Positions 28,053 through 37,003 of a DNA stretch of 64,000 bases are shown here, one piece after another. This stretch comes from Enterococcus thailandicus (lineage in GTDB: Bacteria > Bacillota > Bacilli > Lactobacillales > Enterococcaceae). The position numbers were made by a program, and so were the translations under genes. The stretch is from the NCBI RefSeq assembly GCF_001886265.1, contig NZ_JXLE01000007.1, positions 1-64,000 of the forward strand, in the 5' to 3' direction. The notes under the pieces are model-generated. The model searched no databases and was not told the DNA's origin. It worked only from the letters and a program-made list of their open reading frames with translations. The number at the start of each line of letters is the position of its first letter. Within the stretch, counting starts at the first letter, position 1.

Positions 28053-28616
28053 ATGCTGAATTATGACCAATTTGAAGAAAAAACAATGACGCGTAAAGAA
28101 ATTTTTCATGGAAAAATTATTGATGTCGCTTTAGATGAAGTTCGTTTACCTGATGGAAAAATAGCTCAGCGTGAATTAGTTTTTCATCCGGGTGGCGTAG
28201 GAATCATCGCCTTTGATGAACAAGAACGTTTATTGTTAGTCAAACAGTTTAGAAAACCACTAGAAAAAGTGATTTTAGAAATTCCTGCTGGGAAAATTGA
28301 TCCGGGAGAAGGACGAGAACCTGAATTAACTGCACGCAGAGAATTGGAAGAGGAAACTGGCTACCGTGCACAAGATATGACCCACATCACCTCGATGTAT
28401 TTATCACCAGGTTTTGCTAATGAATTGTTGCATGTGTATCACGCAACAAACATAGAAAAAGTTGTGAATCCATTAGCGCAAGATGAAGATGAAGTATTAG
28501 AACTTTATGCGCTAACAATGGCAGAGGCGAAACAAGCAATGACTGAAGGCGTCATTTGCGATGCAAAAACCATTTTTGCGATTCAGTATTGGGCGTTATT
28601 GTCTAAAGGAAAGTAG
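28053..28616 (+). CDS. nudF: NUDIX hydrolase, ADP-ribose pyrophosphatase type
   Basis: A 187-residue NUDIX enzyme. The NUDIX box runs from GKIDPGEG to REELEEETGY-like residues (here RRELEEETGY, near residues 80-103), and the upstream Pro/Gly pattern (FHPGGVGIIAF) is of the ADP-ribose pyrophosphatase subgroup. It hydrolyses ADP-ribose to AMP and ribose 5-phosphate. CAGGAAACAGG precedes the ATG. It heads an operon with a small membrane protein and mtnN. Confidence 0.92.
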   Translation: MLNYDQFEEKTMTRKEIFHGKIIDVALDEVRLPDGKIAQRELVFHPGGVGIIAFDEQERLLLVKQFRKPLEKVILEIPAGKIDPGEGREPELTARRELEEETGYRAQDMTHITSMYLSPGFANELLHVYHATNIEKVVNPLAQDEDEVLELYALTMAEAKQAMTEGVICDAKTIFAIQYWALLSKGK

Positions 28617-28628
28617 AGGGATCGGCTG

Positions 28629-28916
28629 ATGGCCAAAGGACCGCTGATTACGCGTTCAGAATTACGAAAACGACAAGAAGAGCAACTGAGAGAACCAGTT
28701 GATGAAACTAACTATCAGGTAAACAATCAGAGTGAGCCAGAGTCGGCTAACAGCTCAAATTTTTATCGTAAAGAAAGTAAAAAGAAACAAAAGGTAACGA
28801 AGACTCGAACAAGTGAACGAGAAAAAACACATAAGTGGAATGTTTTTTTGATGAAAGCATTAGCGATTGTGATCTTGTTGCTTTGTGTTGTTATTTTGGC
28901 AATCATATTTATTTAA
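28629..28916 (+). CDS. Small protein with C-terminal membrane anchor (95 aa)
   Basis: A charged, low-complexity N-terminal 70 residues (rich in Glu, Lys, Ser, Gln) is followed by one C-terminal hydrophobic helix (FLMKALAIVILLLCVVILA). It is inserted between nudF and mtnN, an arrangement common in related bacteria. The function is unknown. GAGGGATCGG precedes the ATG. Confidence 0.7.
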   Translation: MAKGPLITRSELRKRQEEQLREPVDETNYQVNNQSEPESANSSNFYRKESKKKQKVTKTRTSEREKTHKWNVFLMKALAIVILLLCVVILAIIFI

Positions 28917-28932
28917 GAGAGAAGGAATTTTT

Positions 28933-29625
28933 ATGAAAATCGGTATTATCGGAGCAATGGAAGAAGAAGTAAAAATTTTGCGAGAAAATTTAAGTGAACC
29001 TTTGTCTTGGGAACGTGCAGGAGCATTATTCATTTCTGGCTCACTGGGAAAACATGAAGTTATCGTTGTTCGCTCAGGTATCGGTAAAGTATTGGCATCT
29101 ATTACAACTAGTTTACTGATTCAACAATACGGTGTGAATATGGTTATCAATACTGGTTCTGCCGGTGGCATTGGTGAAGGCTTAGCTGTTGGTGATATTG
29201 TTGTTTCAGATAAAGTTGCCTATTTTGATGCAGACGCAACGGGATTTGGCTATGAACCAGGTCAATTACCAGGAATGCCACTTTATTATGAAGCAAGTAC
29301 TTATTTACGTTCGGAAATGGTGAAGGCAGCAAACGCAACCAACTTAAATGTAAAAGAAGGCTTGATTGTAACTGGGGATACATTCGTAGATTCTCCAAAA
29401 AAAGTACAAGAAATCTTGACGAACTTCCCAGAAGCATTGGCTTGTGAGATGGAAGGGGCAGCTGTAGGACAAACGGCACGTCAATTCAATATTCCATTCT
29501 TGATTGTACGCGCAATGAGCGATACAGCAGATCACTCAGCGACACAAACATTCGATGAGTTTATTGAAGATGCAGGTAAACGTTCAGCAGAAATGGTTAT
29601 CCAATTTGTTAAACATCTCGTTTAA
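28933..29625 (+). CDS. mtnN: 5'-methylthioadenosine/S-adenosylhomocysteine nucleosidase
   Basis: A 230-residue enzyme of the PNP/UDP phosphorylase fold. The signatures IGAMEEEV at the N-terminus, NTGSAGGI, the ribose-binding EMEGAA near residue 173 and the catalytic Asp in MSDTADHSA identify Pfs/MtnN. It removes adenine from methylthioadenosine and S-adenosylhomocysteine and feeds LuxS, encoded 28 kb away. The ATG at 28933 has GAGAGAAGGA upstream; an earlier frame overlapping the previous gene is unlikely. Confidence 0.95.
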   Translation: MKIGIIGAMEEEVKILRENLSEPLSWERAGALFISGSLGKHEVIVVRSGIGKVLASITTSLLIQQYGVNMVINTGSAGGIGEGLAVGDIVVSDKVAYFDADATGFGYEPGQLPGMPLYYEASTYLRSEMVKAANATNLNVKEGLIVTGDTFVDSPKKVQEILTNFPEALACEMEGAAVGQTARQFNIPFLIVRAMSDTADHSATQTFDEFIEDAGKRSAEMVIQFVKHLV

Positions 29626-29636
29626 GGAGGAAACAC

Positions 29637-30182
29637 ATGAAAGCATTAGTGTCAATTGATTATACAAATGACTTCGTTGCAACTGATGGGAAATTGACGA
29701 CGGGTGCTGCGGGACAAGCAATTGAAACAGCAATTACAGCACATACCCGTGAATTTATTGAGGAAAATGAATATGTGGTATTCGCAATTGATGCCCATGA
29801 TCCAAAAGATGTATTTCATCCAGAGAATCGTTTGTTTCCACCTCATAACGTAATTGGAACTGATGGTCGAGAATTATTTGGGACGTTAGCGCCACTTTAT
29901 CAAAAATACCAAGAACAAGAAAACATTTACTGGATCGATAAAAGACATTATTCTGCTTTTAGTGGAACAGACTTAGATATTCGCTTGCGAGAAAGAAAGA
30001 TTACAGACTTATATTTAACAGGTGTTTGCACAGATATTTGCGTCTTGCATACGGCTGTTGATGCGTATAATTTGGGTTATAACTTATTTATTTACAAGGA
30101 TGCTGTGGCAAGCTTTGATGAAATGGGGCATGAATGGGCGCTCAGACATTTTGAAAATACGTTGGGAGCAACGATTGTCTAA
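29637..30182 (+). CDS. Isochorismatase-family hydrolase (nicotinamidase-like)
   Basis: A 181-residue cysteine hydrolase. The catalytic Asp is near residue 9 in IDYTNDF, the Lys is in IDKRHYSAF, and the nucleophilic Cys is in GVCTDICVLHTA near residue 130. The family includes nicotinamidase (PncA), which returns nicotinamide to NAD synthesis; that role fits the ADP-ribose-consuming nudF in the same operon but is not proven. The stop codon overlaps the first base of an intergenic repeat. Confidence 0.85.
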   Translation: MKALVSIDYTNDFVATDGKLTTGAAGQAIETAITAHTREFIEENEYVVFAIDAHDPKDVFHPENRLFPPHNVIGTDGRELFGTLAPLYQKYQEQENIYWIDKRHYSAFSGTDLDIRLRERKITDLYLTGVCTDICVLHTAVDAYNLGYNLFIYKDAVASFDEMGHEWALRHFENTLGATIV

Positions 30183-30677
30183 AAGGTTGTGGCACAAGGC
30201 GTTTAGCTTCAAGCAATAAGAATTTCTTTCTAAAAACAGTTCCTCATGTTTTTATGAAAGAAGGACTTATTGCCGAAGAAGCTGCCTTGGGAAGACCGTA
30301 GATAGAGGTTGTAGCTCCAAGCGTTTAGCTTCAAGCAATAAGGATGCTTTTCTAAAAATAGTTTCTCATATTTTTATGAAAAGAGGATTTATTGCCGAAG
30401 AAGTTGCTTGGGGAACACCGTGGATAAAGGTTGTGGCTCAAAACGTTCAGATCCGACTAGATAGTGGGCAGACACTCAAAATAGCTCCTCATATTTTGTA
30501 GGAGATGCAAGCTATCTTGAGGAGTTGTTTTGTGAACACCGTAAATAGAGGTTGTGGCTTCAAGTGTTCAGCCCCGAAAAAATAATGAGCAACTGACAAA
30601 ATAGCCTTTCCTATTTTGGAACAGTTATGAGTTTATTTCGAGGAATTACTTGAGGAAGACCGTAGATAGAGGTTGTA
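30181..30677 (+). repeat. Intergenic repeat cluster 2 (four ~121-bp units)
   Basis: Units are delimited by GGTTGT at 30185, 30307, 30429, 30550 and 30671, a strict 121-122 bp period although the modules differ. Units 1 and 2 are type A (core CAATAAG to TTATTG), unit 3 is a third type C (core around CTCAAAATAG and CTATCTTGAG) and unit 4 is type B. Bases 30181-30293 are identical to the inverse of 25687-25799. The cluster starts within the stop codon of the upstream gene, in the same orientation. Confidence 0.88.
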
Positions 30678-30740
30678 AAAAAATATTCAGCTTTGAATGG
30701 ATAATGAAAAAATTATGTTCACCAAGAGAAAAATAGGAAT

Positions 30741-30776
30741 AAAAAATGAGGGCTGATTTATCAGTCCTCATTTTTG
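30741..30776. terminator. Bidirectional terminator before pepO
   Basis: AAATGAGG and CTGA pair with TCAG and CCTCATTT, with A and T runs outside. It would end pepO on the minus strand. Confidence 0.82.
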
Positions 30777-30827
30777 ATAGTTCTTTTGTAATCAATAGTC
30801 AAAAGTCAGAAATTTTAGTGCACTATG

Positions 30828-32735
30828 TTACCAAATATGCACACGCTTTTCTGGTACACGATACATAGCATCATCTGGAGTAACATCAAACGTAGTGTAG
30901 AATTCTTCTAAATTTTGTGGTTGGATATTTGCGCGAAGCTTTGCTGGCGCATGAACATCCACTTGCAATAGTAGTTGTTGGTATTCTTTTTTTGCTTTGG
31001 TGCGCCAAATGGTTGCCCAGTTAACAAAGAAAGCTTCTAATGAAAGATCTGGTTCACCTTTAGCAGCTTCCAAGGCACAGCTTAGCCCACCTGCATCTGC
31101 GATGTTTTCTGAAACAGTTAGTTTTCCGTTTACGGTACCTTCTGCAAATTCAATTCCATCAAACTCTGCAATCATGGCTTTTGCTTTTTCTTGGAAATGA
31201 GCTAAGTCTTCATCTGTCCACCAGTTGTTTAAATTCCCATACTCATCAAAAAGTGCGCCGTTATTATCAAAAGCATGTGAGATTTCGTGTGCGATGACAG
31301 CACCAATCCCACCAAAGTTTGCAGAGCTCGATTGATCCAAACTGTAAAAAGGTGCTTGTAAAATTGCTGCTGGGAAAACAATGATATTTCTAAATGGATG
31401 ATAATAAGCATTGACTGTGTCAGCGCTCATTTCCCATTCTGTTCGATCAACAGGTTTGTTCCATTTGCTGAAACGGTCAATCAGTACTTTTTTACTAAAA
31501 TCGAAGGCATTTGAAAGTAAAGAGCCTCCTTCTTCAGAGGATACTGTTTGGAATTGATCAAAAATCGCTGGGATTTTCTCAGGATAACCAACTTGAATAC
31601 CTAATTTGTTTAATTTAATAATGGCTTTTTCGCGTGTTTCATCACTAAGCCAATTGTTTTCTTCTAATCGTTTTTGATAAACAGCAATCATTTTTTGTAC
31701 CATTTGTTCAACATCTTTTTTAGCCGCTTCACCAAAATATTTTTTGCCGTAATAATCACCTACGACTTGATCGAATTGACCAGAAGCTAAATAGAAGGCT
31801 GCTTTCTTTTGTGGCATCGCTTCATCAGCACCAGAAAGTGTACGGGAATAGATGCTGCCGATTTGTCGAAAGTCTTCGGAAAGATAACCACTTAATGAAC
31901 GAACGGTTTTAACAAATAACCAGCTCTTCAATAATGAAAAATGCGCATCGGTGAGTAATTCATCCAAATGTTCAAAGTAAACGGGATCCGTTACGATTAC
32001 TTTATCTGGTTGTGTCCCAATCAAACCAATCGTTAATTTTTCTAGGTCTAATTTTTTGCTGTAACCGACAAAAGTTTCAAATGATTTTGGGTTATACATT
32101 TTGCTGTAATCTGCATTTTCTTCCGCACTCTTAACATGTGGAGCAATCAGTTTGTCAAATTGAATGGCTTGTTCCACGATTGATTCAGCATGCTGTTTTT
32201 CTTTACCAGTAAGCTCTAATAACTGAACCATCATGTCAAAGAATACAGATAAAAGCTGTGCGCCGTTTGGATGTTCAGGTGTGTAATACGTTTTGTCGGG
32301 TAGAAATAAAGAAGGTGAATAAGCAAAATAAGCATTTGTTTGCGCGTTTTTCATATCTGCATCAACATCAACTGTGAATGGCAATGCAAATCCTTCCAGT
32401 GTCCAGTTAGGAAACAACGCATTTAAATCAGAATAAGAATTGATGGCTTCGATTTTTTCCAATAAAGGTAAAAGCGGTGTTGCGCCTAAGTCGTTTCGTT
32501 TGGAGTAATCATTTGCTAGCTGATAGTAGGCTAGAAAGTTTTTCATTTTTTCGGAAGAAACTTTTTCGGGATGTGCGAGTAAATTGTCTACTTCGCCCAT
32601 CAAAAGCTGGTCGATTCCTTCAACTAAATCTTGAAATCCACCTGTAGCAGGTTTATCAGCAGGAATTTTTGCTGTCTTTAGCCAGTCTTCATTGACTGCT
32701 TCAAAGAAATCTTGTTTCAATCGTTCTTTATTCAT
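30828..32735 (-). CDS. pepO: M13-family metallo-endopeptidase PepO
   Basis: A 635-residue neprilysin-like zinc peptidase of the cytoplasmic PepO type found in lactic acid bacteria. The zinc motif HEISH is in VIAHEISHAFDNNGA, the third ligand Glu in ENIADAGGL, and the substrate-binding block NAYYHPFRNIIVFPAAILQ precedes them. There is no signal peptide. It cleaves oligopeptides for nutrition. AAGGAG lies upstream of the ATG. Confidence 0.95.
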   Translation of the reverse strand: MNKERLKQDFFEAVNEDWLKTAKIPADKPATGGFQDLVEGIDQLLMGEVDNLLAHPEKVSSEKMKNFLAYYQLANDYSKRNDLGATPLLPLLEKIEAINSYSDLNALFPNWTLEGFALPFTVDVDADMKNAQTNAYFAYSPSLFLPDKTYYTPEHPNGAQLLSVFFDMMVQLLELTGKEKQHAESIVEQAIQFDKLIAPHVKSAEENADYSKMYNPKSFETFVGYSKKLDLEKLTIGLIGTQPDKVIVTDPVYFEHLDELLTDAHFSLLKSWLFVKTVRSLSGYLSEDFRQIGSIYSRTLSGADEAMPQKKAAFYLASGQFDQVVGDYYGKKYFGEAAKKDVEQMVQKMIAVYQKRLEENNWLSDETREKAIIKLNKLGIQVGYPEKIPAIFDQFQTVSSEEGGSLLSNAFDFSKKVLIDRFSKWNKPVDRTEWEMSADTVNAYYHPFRNIIVFPAAILQAPFYSLDQSSSANFGGIGAVIAHEISHAFDNNGALFDEYGNLNNWWTDEDLAHFQEKAKAMIAEFDGIEFAEGTVNGKLTVSENIADAGGLSCALEAAKGEPDLSLEAFFVNWATIWRTKAKKEYQQLLLQVDVHAPAKLRANIQPQNLEEFYTTFDVTPDDAMYRVPEKRVHIW

Positions 32736-32872
32736 TCATCAGTCACTCCTTTTTTCTCGTGAATTCATTATCTAACAAAAAGTTTTTTTAAACAAATACT
32801 ATGGTGTTTGTCGATTTTTTTGTGAGAAATGAAAAATCAAAGTCATTTGTTTTTTAGTTGGCATCTATTATA

Positions 32873-33484
32873 ATGAAAAAAAGGAGGCGAAGACAACTGA
32901 AATCAGAAATGAAAGAGTTTTCTTTAGCTGAAACAACCAATCAAATGATGAAAGAGCAGTGGGTTGGTTTGTCAGAAGAACGTTTTGAAAAGTACCAGAA
33001 CTGGAAAACGCCATCTGGTTACTTATGTGGTACTTACGCGACGGCAGTTTTGTTAGCTTATTATCAAGATTACCGACAAGAGTTCACATTGCCGGAACGA
33101 ATTCGTGTCAAAGATAGTCCAGATGAATCTGTACTAATTGATTTGTTACGTGCCTATATCCAACCACTAGGAATGCCGACAATCCCGTTACAAGTTAGTC
33201 AGGGACTCTCTCGATTTTTAAAAGCAATGGGAGAAGCGCAGTGCGCTAGAGGAACCTTGCTTGGGTCATGGCAACGTGCAACCAAACGAATTCGGCAAGG
33301 AAAACCAGTGTTAGTTGGTTTGTTGAAAGGATTAGGAAGTACCTACGGAAATCATTGGGTGGTGGCTTACGCATATTTTGAATCAACAACAGGAGAACGT
33401 TATTACAAGGTACATGATAATTGGGGAAATGCGAAAAAAATCATTCCAGTAAGCTGGACAAATGGAACTGTTTCACTTTCGTAA
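32873..33484 (+). CDS. C39-like cysteine protease family protein
   Basis: A ~200-residue protein with a papain-like pattern: Cys in SGYLCGTYATAVLLAYY, His in GNHWVVAYAY and Asn/Asp in VHDNWGN. This fits the Peptidase_C39_2 family. No export signal is seen. The start is unclear. The ATG at 32873 lies inside a TATAAT (32869-32874) that looks like the promoter, with no ribosome binding site before it. A strong GGAGG at 32883-32887 instead precedes a CTG at 32897 by 9 bases, and an ATG at 32909 is 21 bases away. Confidence 0.75.
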   Translation: MKKRRRRQLKSEMKEFSLAETTNQMMKEQWVGLSEERFEKYQNWKTPSGYLCGTYATAVLLAYYQDYRQEFTLPERIRVKDSPDESVLIDLLRAYIQPLGMPTIPLQVSQGLSRFLKAMGEAQCARGTLLGSWQRATKRIRQGKPVLVGLLKGLGSTYGNHWVVAYAYFESTTGERYYKVHDNWGNAKKIIPVSWTNGTVSLS

Positions 33485-33561
33485 CAATTTGTTGAAATTA
33501 CCAGAAAATATGTTGAAAGTATGTTAAACTAACGTGGAATAGAAGTTTTAGGGAGGCCTAC

Positions 33562-34536
33562 ATGAGTAAAAAGTATCAGGATGACACGCTGAAAATTTTT
33601 AGCTTGAATGGAAATCGTCCATTAGCTGAAAAAATTGCAAAAGTGTTTGGGACAGAACTAGGAAAAAGTGTGGTAAAACAATTTAGTGATGGCGAAATCG
33701 CAATCAATATTGAAGAAAGTATTCGTGGCGATCATGTTTACATCGTTCAATCAACGAATGCGCCGGTGAATGATTATTATATGGAACTATTGATAATGAT
33801 TGATGCAATGAAACGTGCAAGTGCTAAAACGATTAACGTTGTTTTGCCTTATTATGGATATGCGCGTCAAGACCGTACAGCGAAGCCTCATGAACCAATT
33901 ACAGCAAAACTGATTGCTAATTTAATTGAAGAAGCTGGAGCAACACGTGTTTTAACATTGGATTTACACACGGTTCAAGTACAAGGATTCTTTGATATTC
34001 CTGTAGATAATTTATTCACGATGCCACTTTTTGCACATTACTATCGCGAACTTGGCTTAACAGGTGATGACATCGTTGTTGTGTCGCCAAAAAATAGTGG
34101 AGTCCAACGTGCGCGTAGTCTTTCTGAATACTTAGATAGTACTTTGGCAATCGTTGATCACGCAGATGATGCTGACTTAGATAGCGGCTATGTGATTGGT
34201 GATGTTGAAGGGAAAACATGCATTATGGTAGATGATATCTTAAACACAGGTGCTACATTTGCACGCGCTGCAAATGTCTTGAAAGAAAATGGTGCGAAAG
34301 ATGTTTATGCTTGTGCCTCTCATGGGTTACTTTCAGTACCTGCAAAATCCATTCTAGACGGAGCACCAATCAAAGATATCTGTATCACTGATTCTGTTTG
34401 GACGAAGGACGAATTCCATCCAGAAAACTTGACGATTATTACTTGTTCTGAACTGATGGGTGAAGCTGTGAAACGAATTCACGAAAATACACCGATGAGT
34501 CCATTATTCAAGTTAGAAGAAAAAGCTTTTGACTAA
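33562..34536 (+). CDS. prs: Ribose-phosphate pyrophosphokinase
   Basis: A 324-residue PRPP synthetase. The flexible loop [16 protein letters not shown] (near residues 100-115), [12 protein letters not shown] and the PRPP-binding motif [15 protein letters not shown] are conserved. It makes PRPP for nucleotide, NAD, His and Trp synthesis. AGGGAGG precedes the ATG. Followed by a terminator-like hairpin. Confidence 0.96.
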   Translation: MSKKYQDDTLKIFSLNGNRPLAEKIAKVFGTELGKSVVKQFSDGEIAINIEESIRGDHVYIVQSTNAPVNDYYMELLIMIDAMKRASAKTINVVLPYYGYARQDRTAKPHEPITAKLIANLIEEAGATRVLTLDLHTVQVQGFFDIPVDNLFTMPLFAHYYRELGLTGDDIVVVSPKNSGVQRARSLSEYLDSTLAIVDHADDADLDSGYVIGDVEGKTCIMVDDILNTGATFARAANVLKENGAKDVYACASHGLLSVPAKSILDGAPIKDICITDSVWTKDEFHPENLTIITCSELMGEAVKRIHENTPMSPLFKLEEKAFD

Positions 34537-34570
34537 CCAATCGAAAGGTTGCTAATCAAAAAGTGAGAAA

Positions 34571-34617
34571 AGCGAGTGGTTTCCTCAAGTTGTGAGAGGA
34601 GCTATTCGTTTTTTTTA
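34571..34617 (+). terminator. Probable terminator of prs
   Basis: CGAGT and CCTC pair with GAGG and ATTCG around an internal loop, followed by eight T. Confidence 0.65.
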
Positions 34618-34724
34618 CTCAGCAAGTTGCTTACTTTTTTCTGAGGAATGAAGGAGTTATTTTTGGTAAGTAAGCTATTCTGTGCTAGAATGTGCCTAGT
34701 TATAAGTGGAAAGGATGAAATAAG

Positions 34725-35861
34725 GTGGAAAAAATTTATTTGGATCATGCGGCGACGACACCAATGCATCCTCAAGTAATCAAAGCAATGACTGATATTA
34801 TGAATGAAACATTTGGAAATCCTTCAAGCATTCATGGATTCGGAAGAGTAGCACATGAAAAACTTGAAACAGCACGTCAAATGATTGCTGATACATTACA
34901 GGTGAAATCGCATGAAATTATTTTTAATAGTGGTGGAACTGAAGGCGATAATACAGCAATACTTGAAACAGCTTTTGCAAGACAAAGTGAAGGCAAACAT
35001 CTGATTACCACTGCAATCGAACATCCTGCAGTATTGAATACGATGAAATATTTGGAAACGCAAGGGTTTGAAGTCACTTATTTACCTGTTGATGAAAATG
35101 GGAATCTTTCAATCGCTGACTTTCAACAAGCATTGCGTGAAGATACGATTTTAGTTTCGATTATGTATGGAAATAATGAAATTGGAAATTTAATGCCTAT
35201 CAAGGAAATCGGTGAATTATTGGCAGAGCATCCTGCGTATTTTCACACCGACGCTGTCCAAGCCTACGGAAACCAAACGATTCGTCCGGAAGCTTTGGGC
35301 CTTGATTTGTTGAGTGTTTCTGCACATAAAATCAATGGACCAAAAGGTGTTGGGTTCTTGTACAAACGTGACGGTGTGGTGATTCCAGCCCTACTTTTAG
35401 GTGGAGAACAAGAAGAAAAACGACGCGCAGGAACAGAAAATCTAGCAGGTATCTGGGGGATGGCAACAGCTGCAACGATTTTAGATGAAGAAGAACGTCA
35501 AGCTAGAAGTGAGAAATACCAAAAATTCCAACAAATGATTTTAACAGCGCTGGAAGATCACGGAATTGAGTATCAAGTGAATGGTGACTTAGCGAATAAA
35601 TTACCTCATGTTTTGAATTTAAGATTACCTGGTGTGACGAATGACTTATTACTCATGAAATTGGATCTTAGAGGAATTGCTATTTCAACAGGATCAGCAT
35701 GTACAGCAGGAAATATTGAACCTTCCCACGTGTTAGAAGCAATGTATGGTGAAGACACACCAATTCTAAAAGAATCAATTCGAATTAGCTTTGGGTTTGG
35801 GAACACAGAAGAAGAGATTCAACATTTTATCAAACAATTGCTTTCAATTTTAGAAAAATGA
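34725..35861 (+). CDS. Cysteine desulfurase (IscS/NifS family)
   Basis: A 378-residue PLP enzyme starting at GTG after GGAAAGGATG. The PLP lysine is in SAHKINGPKG near residue 203, and the persulfide Cys is in STGSACTAGN near residue 325. It removes sulfur from cysteine for thiolation or Fe-S assembly. The following DUF1831 protein is a known companion of cysteine desulfurases in Lactobacillales, which suggests a role in tRNA thiolation or related sulfur transfer; the acceptor is not in this window. Confidence 0.93.
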   Translation: MEKIYLDHAATTPMHPQVIKAMTDIMNETFGNPSSIHGFGRVAHEKLETARQMIADTLQVKSHEIIFNSGGTEGDNTAILETAFARQSEGKHLITTAIEHPAVLNTMKYLETQGFEVTYLPVDENGNLSIADFQQALREDTILVSIMYGNNEIGNLMPIKEIGELLAEHPAYFHTDAVQAYGNQTIRPEALGLDLLSVSAHKINGPKGVGFLYKRDGVVIPALLLGGEQEEKRRAGTENLAGIWGMATAATILDEEERQARSEKYQKFQQMILTALEDHGIEYQVNGDLANKLPHVLNLRLPGVTNDLLLMKLDLRGIAISTGSACTAGNIEPSHVLEAMYGEDTPILKESIRISFGFGNTEEEIQHFIKQLLSILEK

Positions 35862-35904
35862 AAAAAGGACGAGCAAACGTGATTTCGTTTGCCCGTCCTT
35901 TTTT
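35861..35904 (+). terminator. Terminator of the cysteine desulfurase gene
   Basis: AAGGACG and GCAAACG pair with CGTTTGC and CGTCCTT, followed by six T, starting right at the stop codon. Confidence 0.88.
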
Positions 35905-36001
35905 CTTTATGCTTTTATAAAACTTTTGCCAAAGAAGCTAGTAAATTAAATTGGAAACTTTTATAATTAAGATAGAAAATAATTTTATCGAGGTGAAGAA
36001 C

Positions 36002-36349
36002 GTGGCATTTGAAAAAACAGCGACAGTTCTTGGTGCAGAAACTAGTTATCGTTTAGCGCCAAGCGCAAAACGATATACACTGAGAGATAATGGCTTTATT
36101 GAAACAAATGGGGGAAATTACCAATTGATCCGCCCTTTAGATGCAACTCCACAAAGTAAAGAAGGTTTTAAGTTAAAGGTAACCGTATCAAAGGATATCC
36201 AAACAGTAAAAATGTCGATTACCACAGCTAACGGTCTGAAAGCCGTGAATATTTTTAAAGATCCTAAGCAAAAAATGAGTCAAGATAAGTTTTACTTCTT
36301 GATGGATGGAATGATCAGCCGAGGATTATTTGAAAAAGTTGAAGACTAA
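36002..36349 (+). CDS. DUF1831 family protein
   Basis: A 115-residue protein from the GTG at 36002, which follows GAGGTGAAG. The sequence (AFEKTATVLGAETSYRL and LIRPLDATPQSKEGFKLKV) matches the DUF1831 family, found next to cysteine desulfurase genes in lactobacilli and enterococci. The exact function is unknown. A terminator separates it from the desulfurase gene, so it probably has its own promoter. Confidence 0.8.
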   Translation: MAFEKTATVLGAETSYRLAPSAKRYTLRDNGFIETNGGNYQLIRPLDATPQSKEGFKLKVTVSKDIQTVKMSITTANGLKAVNIFKDPKQKMSQDKFYFLMDGMISRGLFEKVED

Positions 36350-36354
36350 GCAAA

Positions 36355-36401
36355 AAATAACTAACCTCTCAATCAGTTGAAGGGTTAGTTATTTCTTTTT
36401 T
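36355..36401 (+). terminator. Terminator of the DUF1831 gene
   Basis: AAATAACTAACC pairs with GGTTAGTTATTT and is followed by a T-rich tract. Confidence 0.85.
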
Positions 36402-36534
36402 ATAACAAAGATATCTATAATTAGATTATTCTATACTATTTACAAAGCTTGGACATTCAATGTTTATTGAAAAAAATAATTTACGCATTTTTGGTAAAAA
36501 AACACCCCAGTTTTTTGTAGTTTTTATGTTTTTC

Positions 36535-36563
36535 TTGACTACTGGATACGCTATCAGTATCAT
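36535..36563 (+). promoter_or_regulatory. Promoter of a candidate small RNA
   Basis: TTGACT (36535-36540) and TATCAT (36558-36563) are separated by exactly 17 bp. No coding gene follows. Confidence 0.6.
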
Positions 36564-36569
36564 AAGTGG

Positions 36570-36816
36570 CAGATAGAAACAGCCAAATAAAAAAGGTACC
36601 TCAGCAAATGGTGGCAGCCAAATGCTGAGGCCTTGAATCAGTCAACCAAACGGACCAATCAAGTTTGCCATAGTCAACGCAATGCATCAACCTTGTTCAT
36701 TGTAACGAATCTGGAAGTATAAATCTAGTTTTTTAGAGAAATTTTCTAGAGGATGTATTCGGTTTATTTGCTATGCTGAAAGGTATTGGACAGATTGTGT
36801 TCGATACCTTTTCTTT
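36570..36816 (+). ncRNA. Candidate small RNA, about 245 nt
   Basis: The region between the promoter at 36535-36563 and a strong terminator (AAAGGTAT/ATACCTTT with inner GGACA/TGTTC, then T4CT4) holds no ORF with a ribosome binding site. It contains an 8-bp hairpin CCTCAGCA/TGCTGAGG near 36598-36632. I recognise no known riboswitch or sRNA family. It could be an independent RNA or an upstream transcript of the PTS operon. Confidence 0.42.
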
Positions 36817-36856
36817 TGTCTTAAAATACGCGTAAGAGACAAAAACTACTAAAAAG

Positions 36857-36872
36857 TGGCATCGTTTGTGCT
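36857..36872 (+). promoter_or_regulatory. Sigma-54 (RpoN)-type promoter of the PTS operon
   Basis: TGGCAT-N5-GTGCT has the invariant GG and GC exactly 10 bp apart, as in -24/-12 promoters. In enterococci sigma-54 with LevR-type activators controls several PTS operons. Transcription would start near 36884 and read the CAT ORF first. No activator gene lies in this window. Confidence 0.6.
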
Positions 36873-37003
36873 ACATAATTGTAGGAGCGAAGATTTTTTG
36901 TGATTTTATTGCCTTTTTTCATCATTTGAAATAAAGTCCGCGTATTAATTTATGAAGGCACATTTCAATGTGGCTGTTTCTGTCATAAAAAGGAGGCATG
37001 CAG

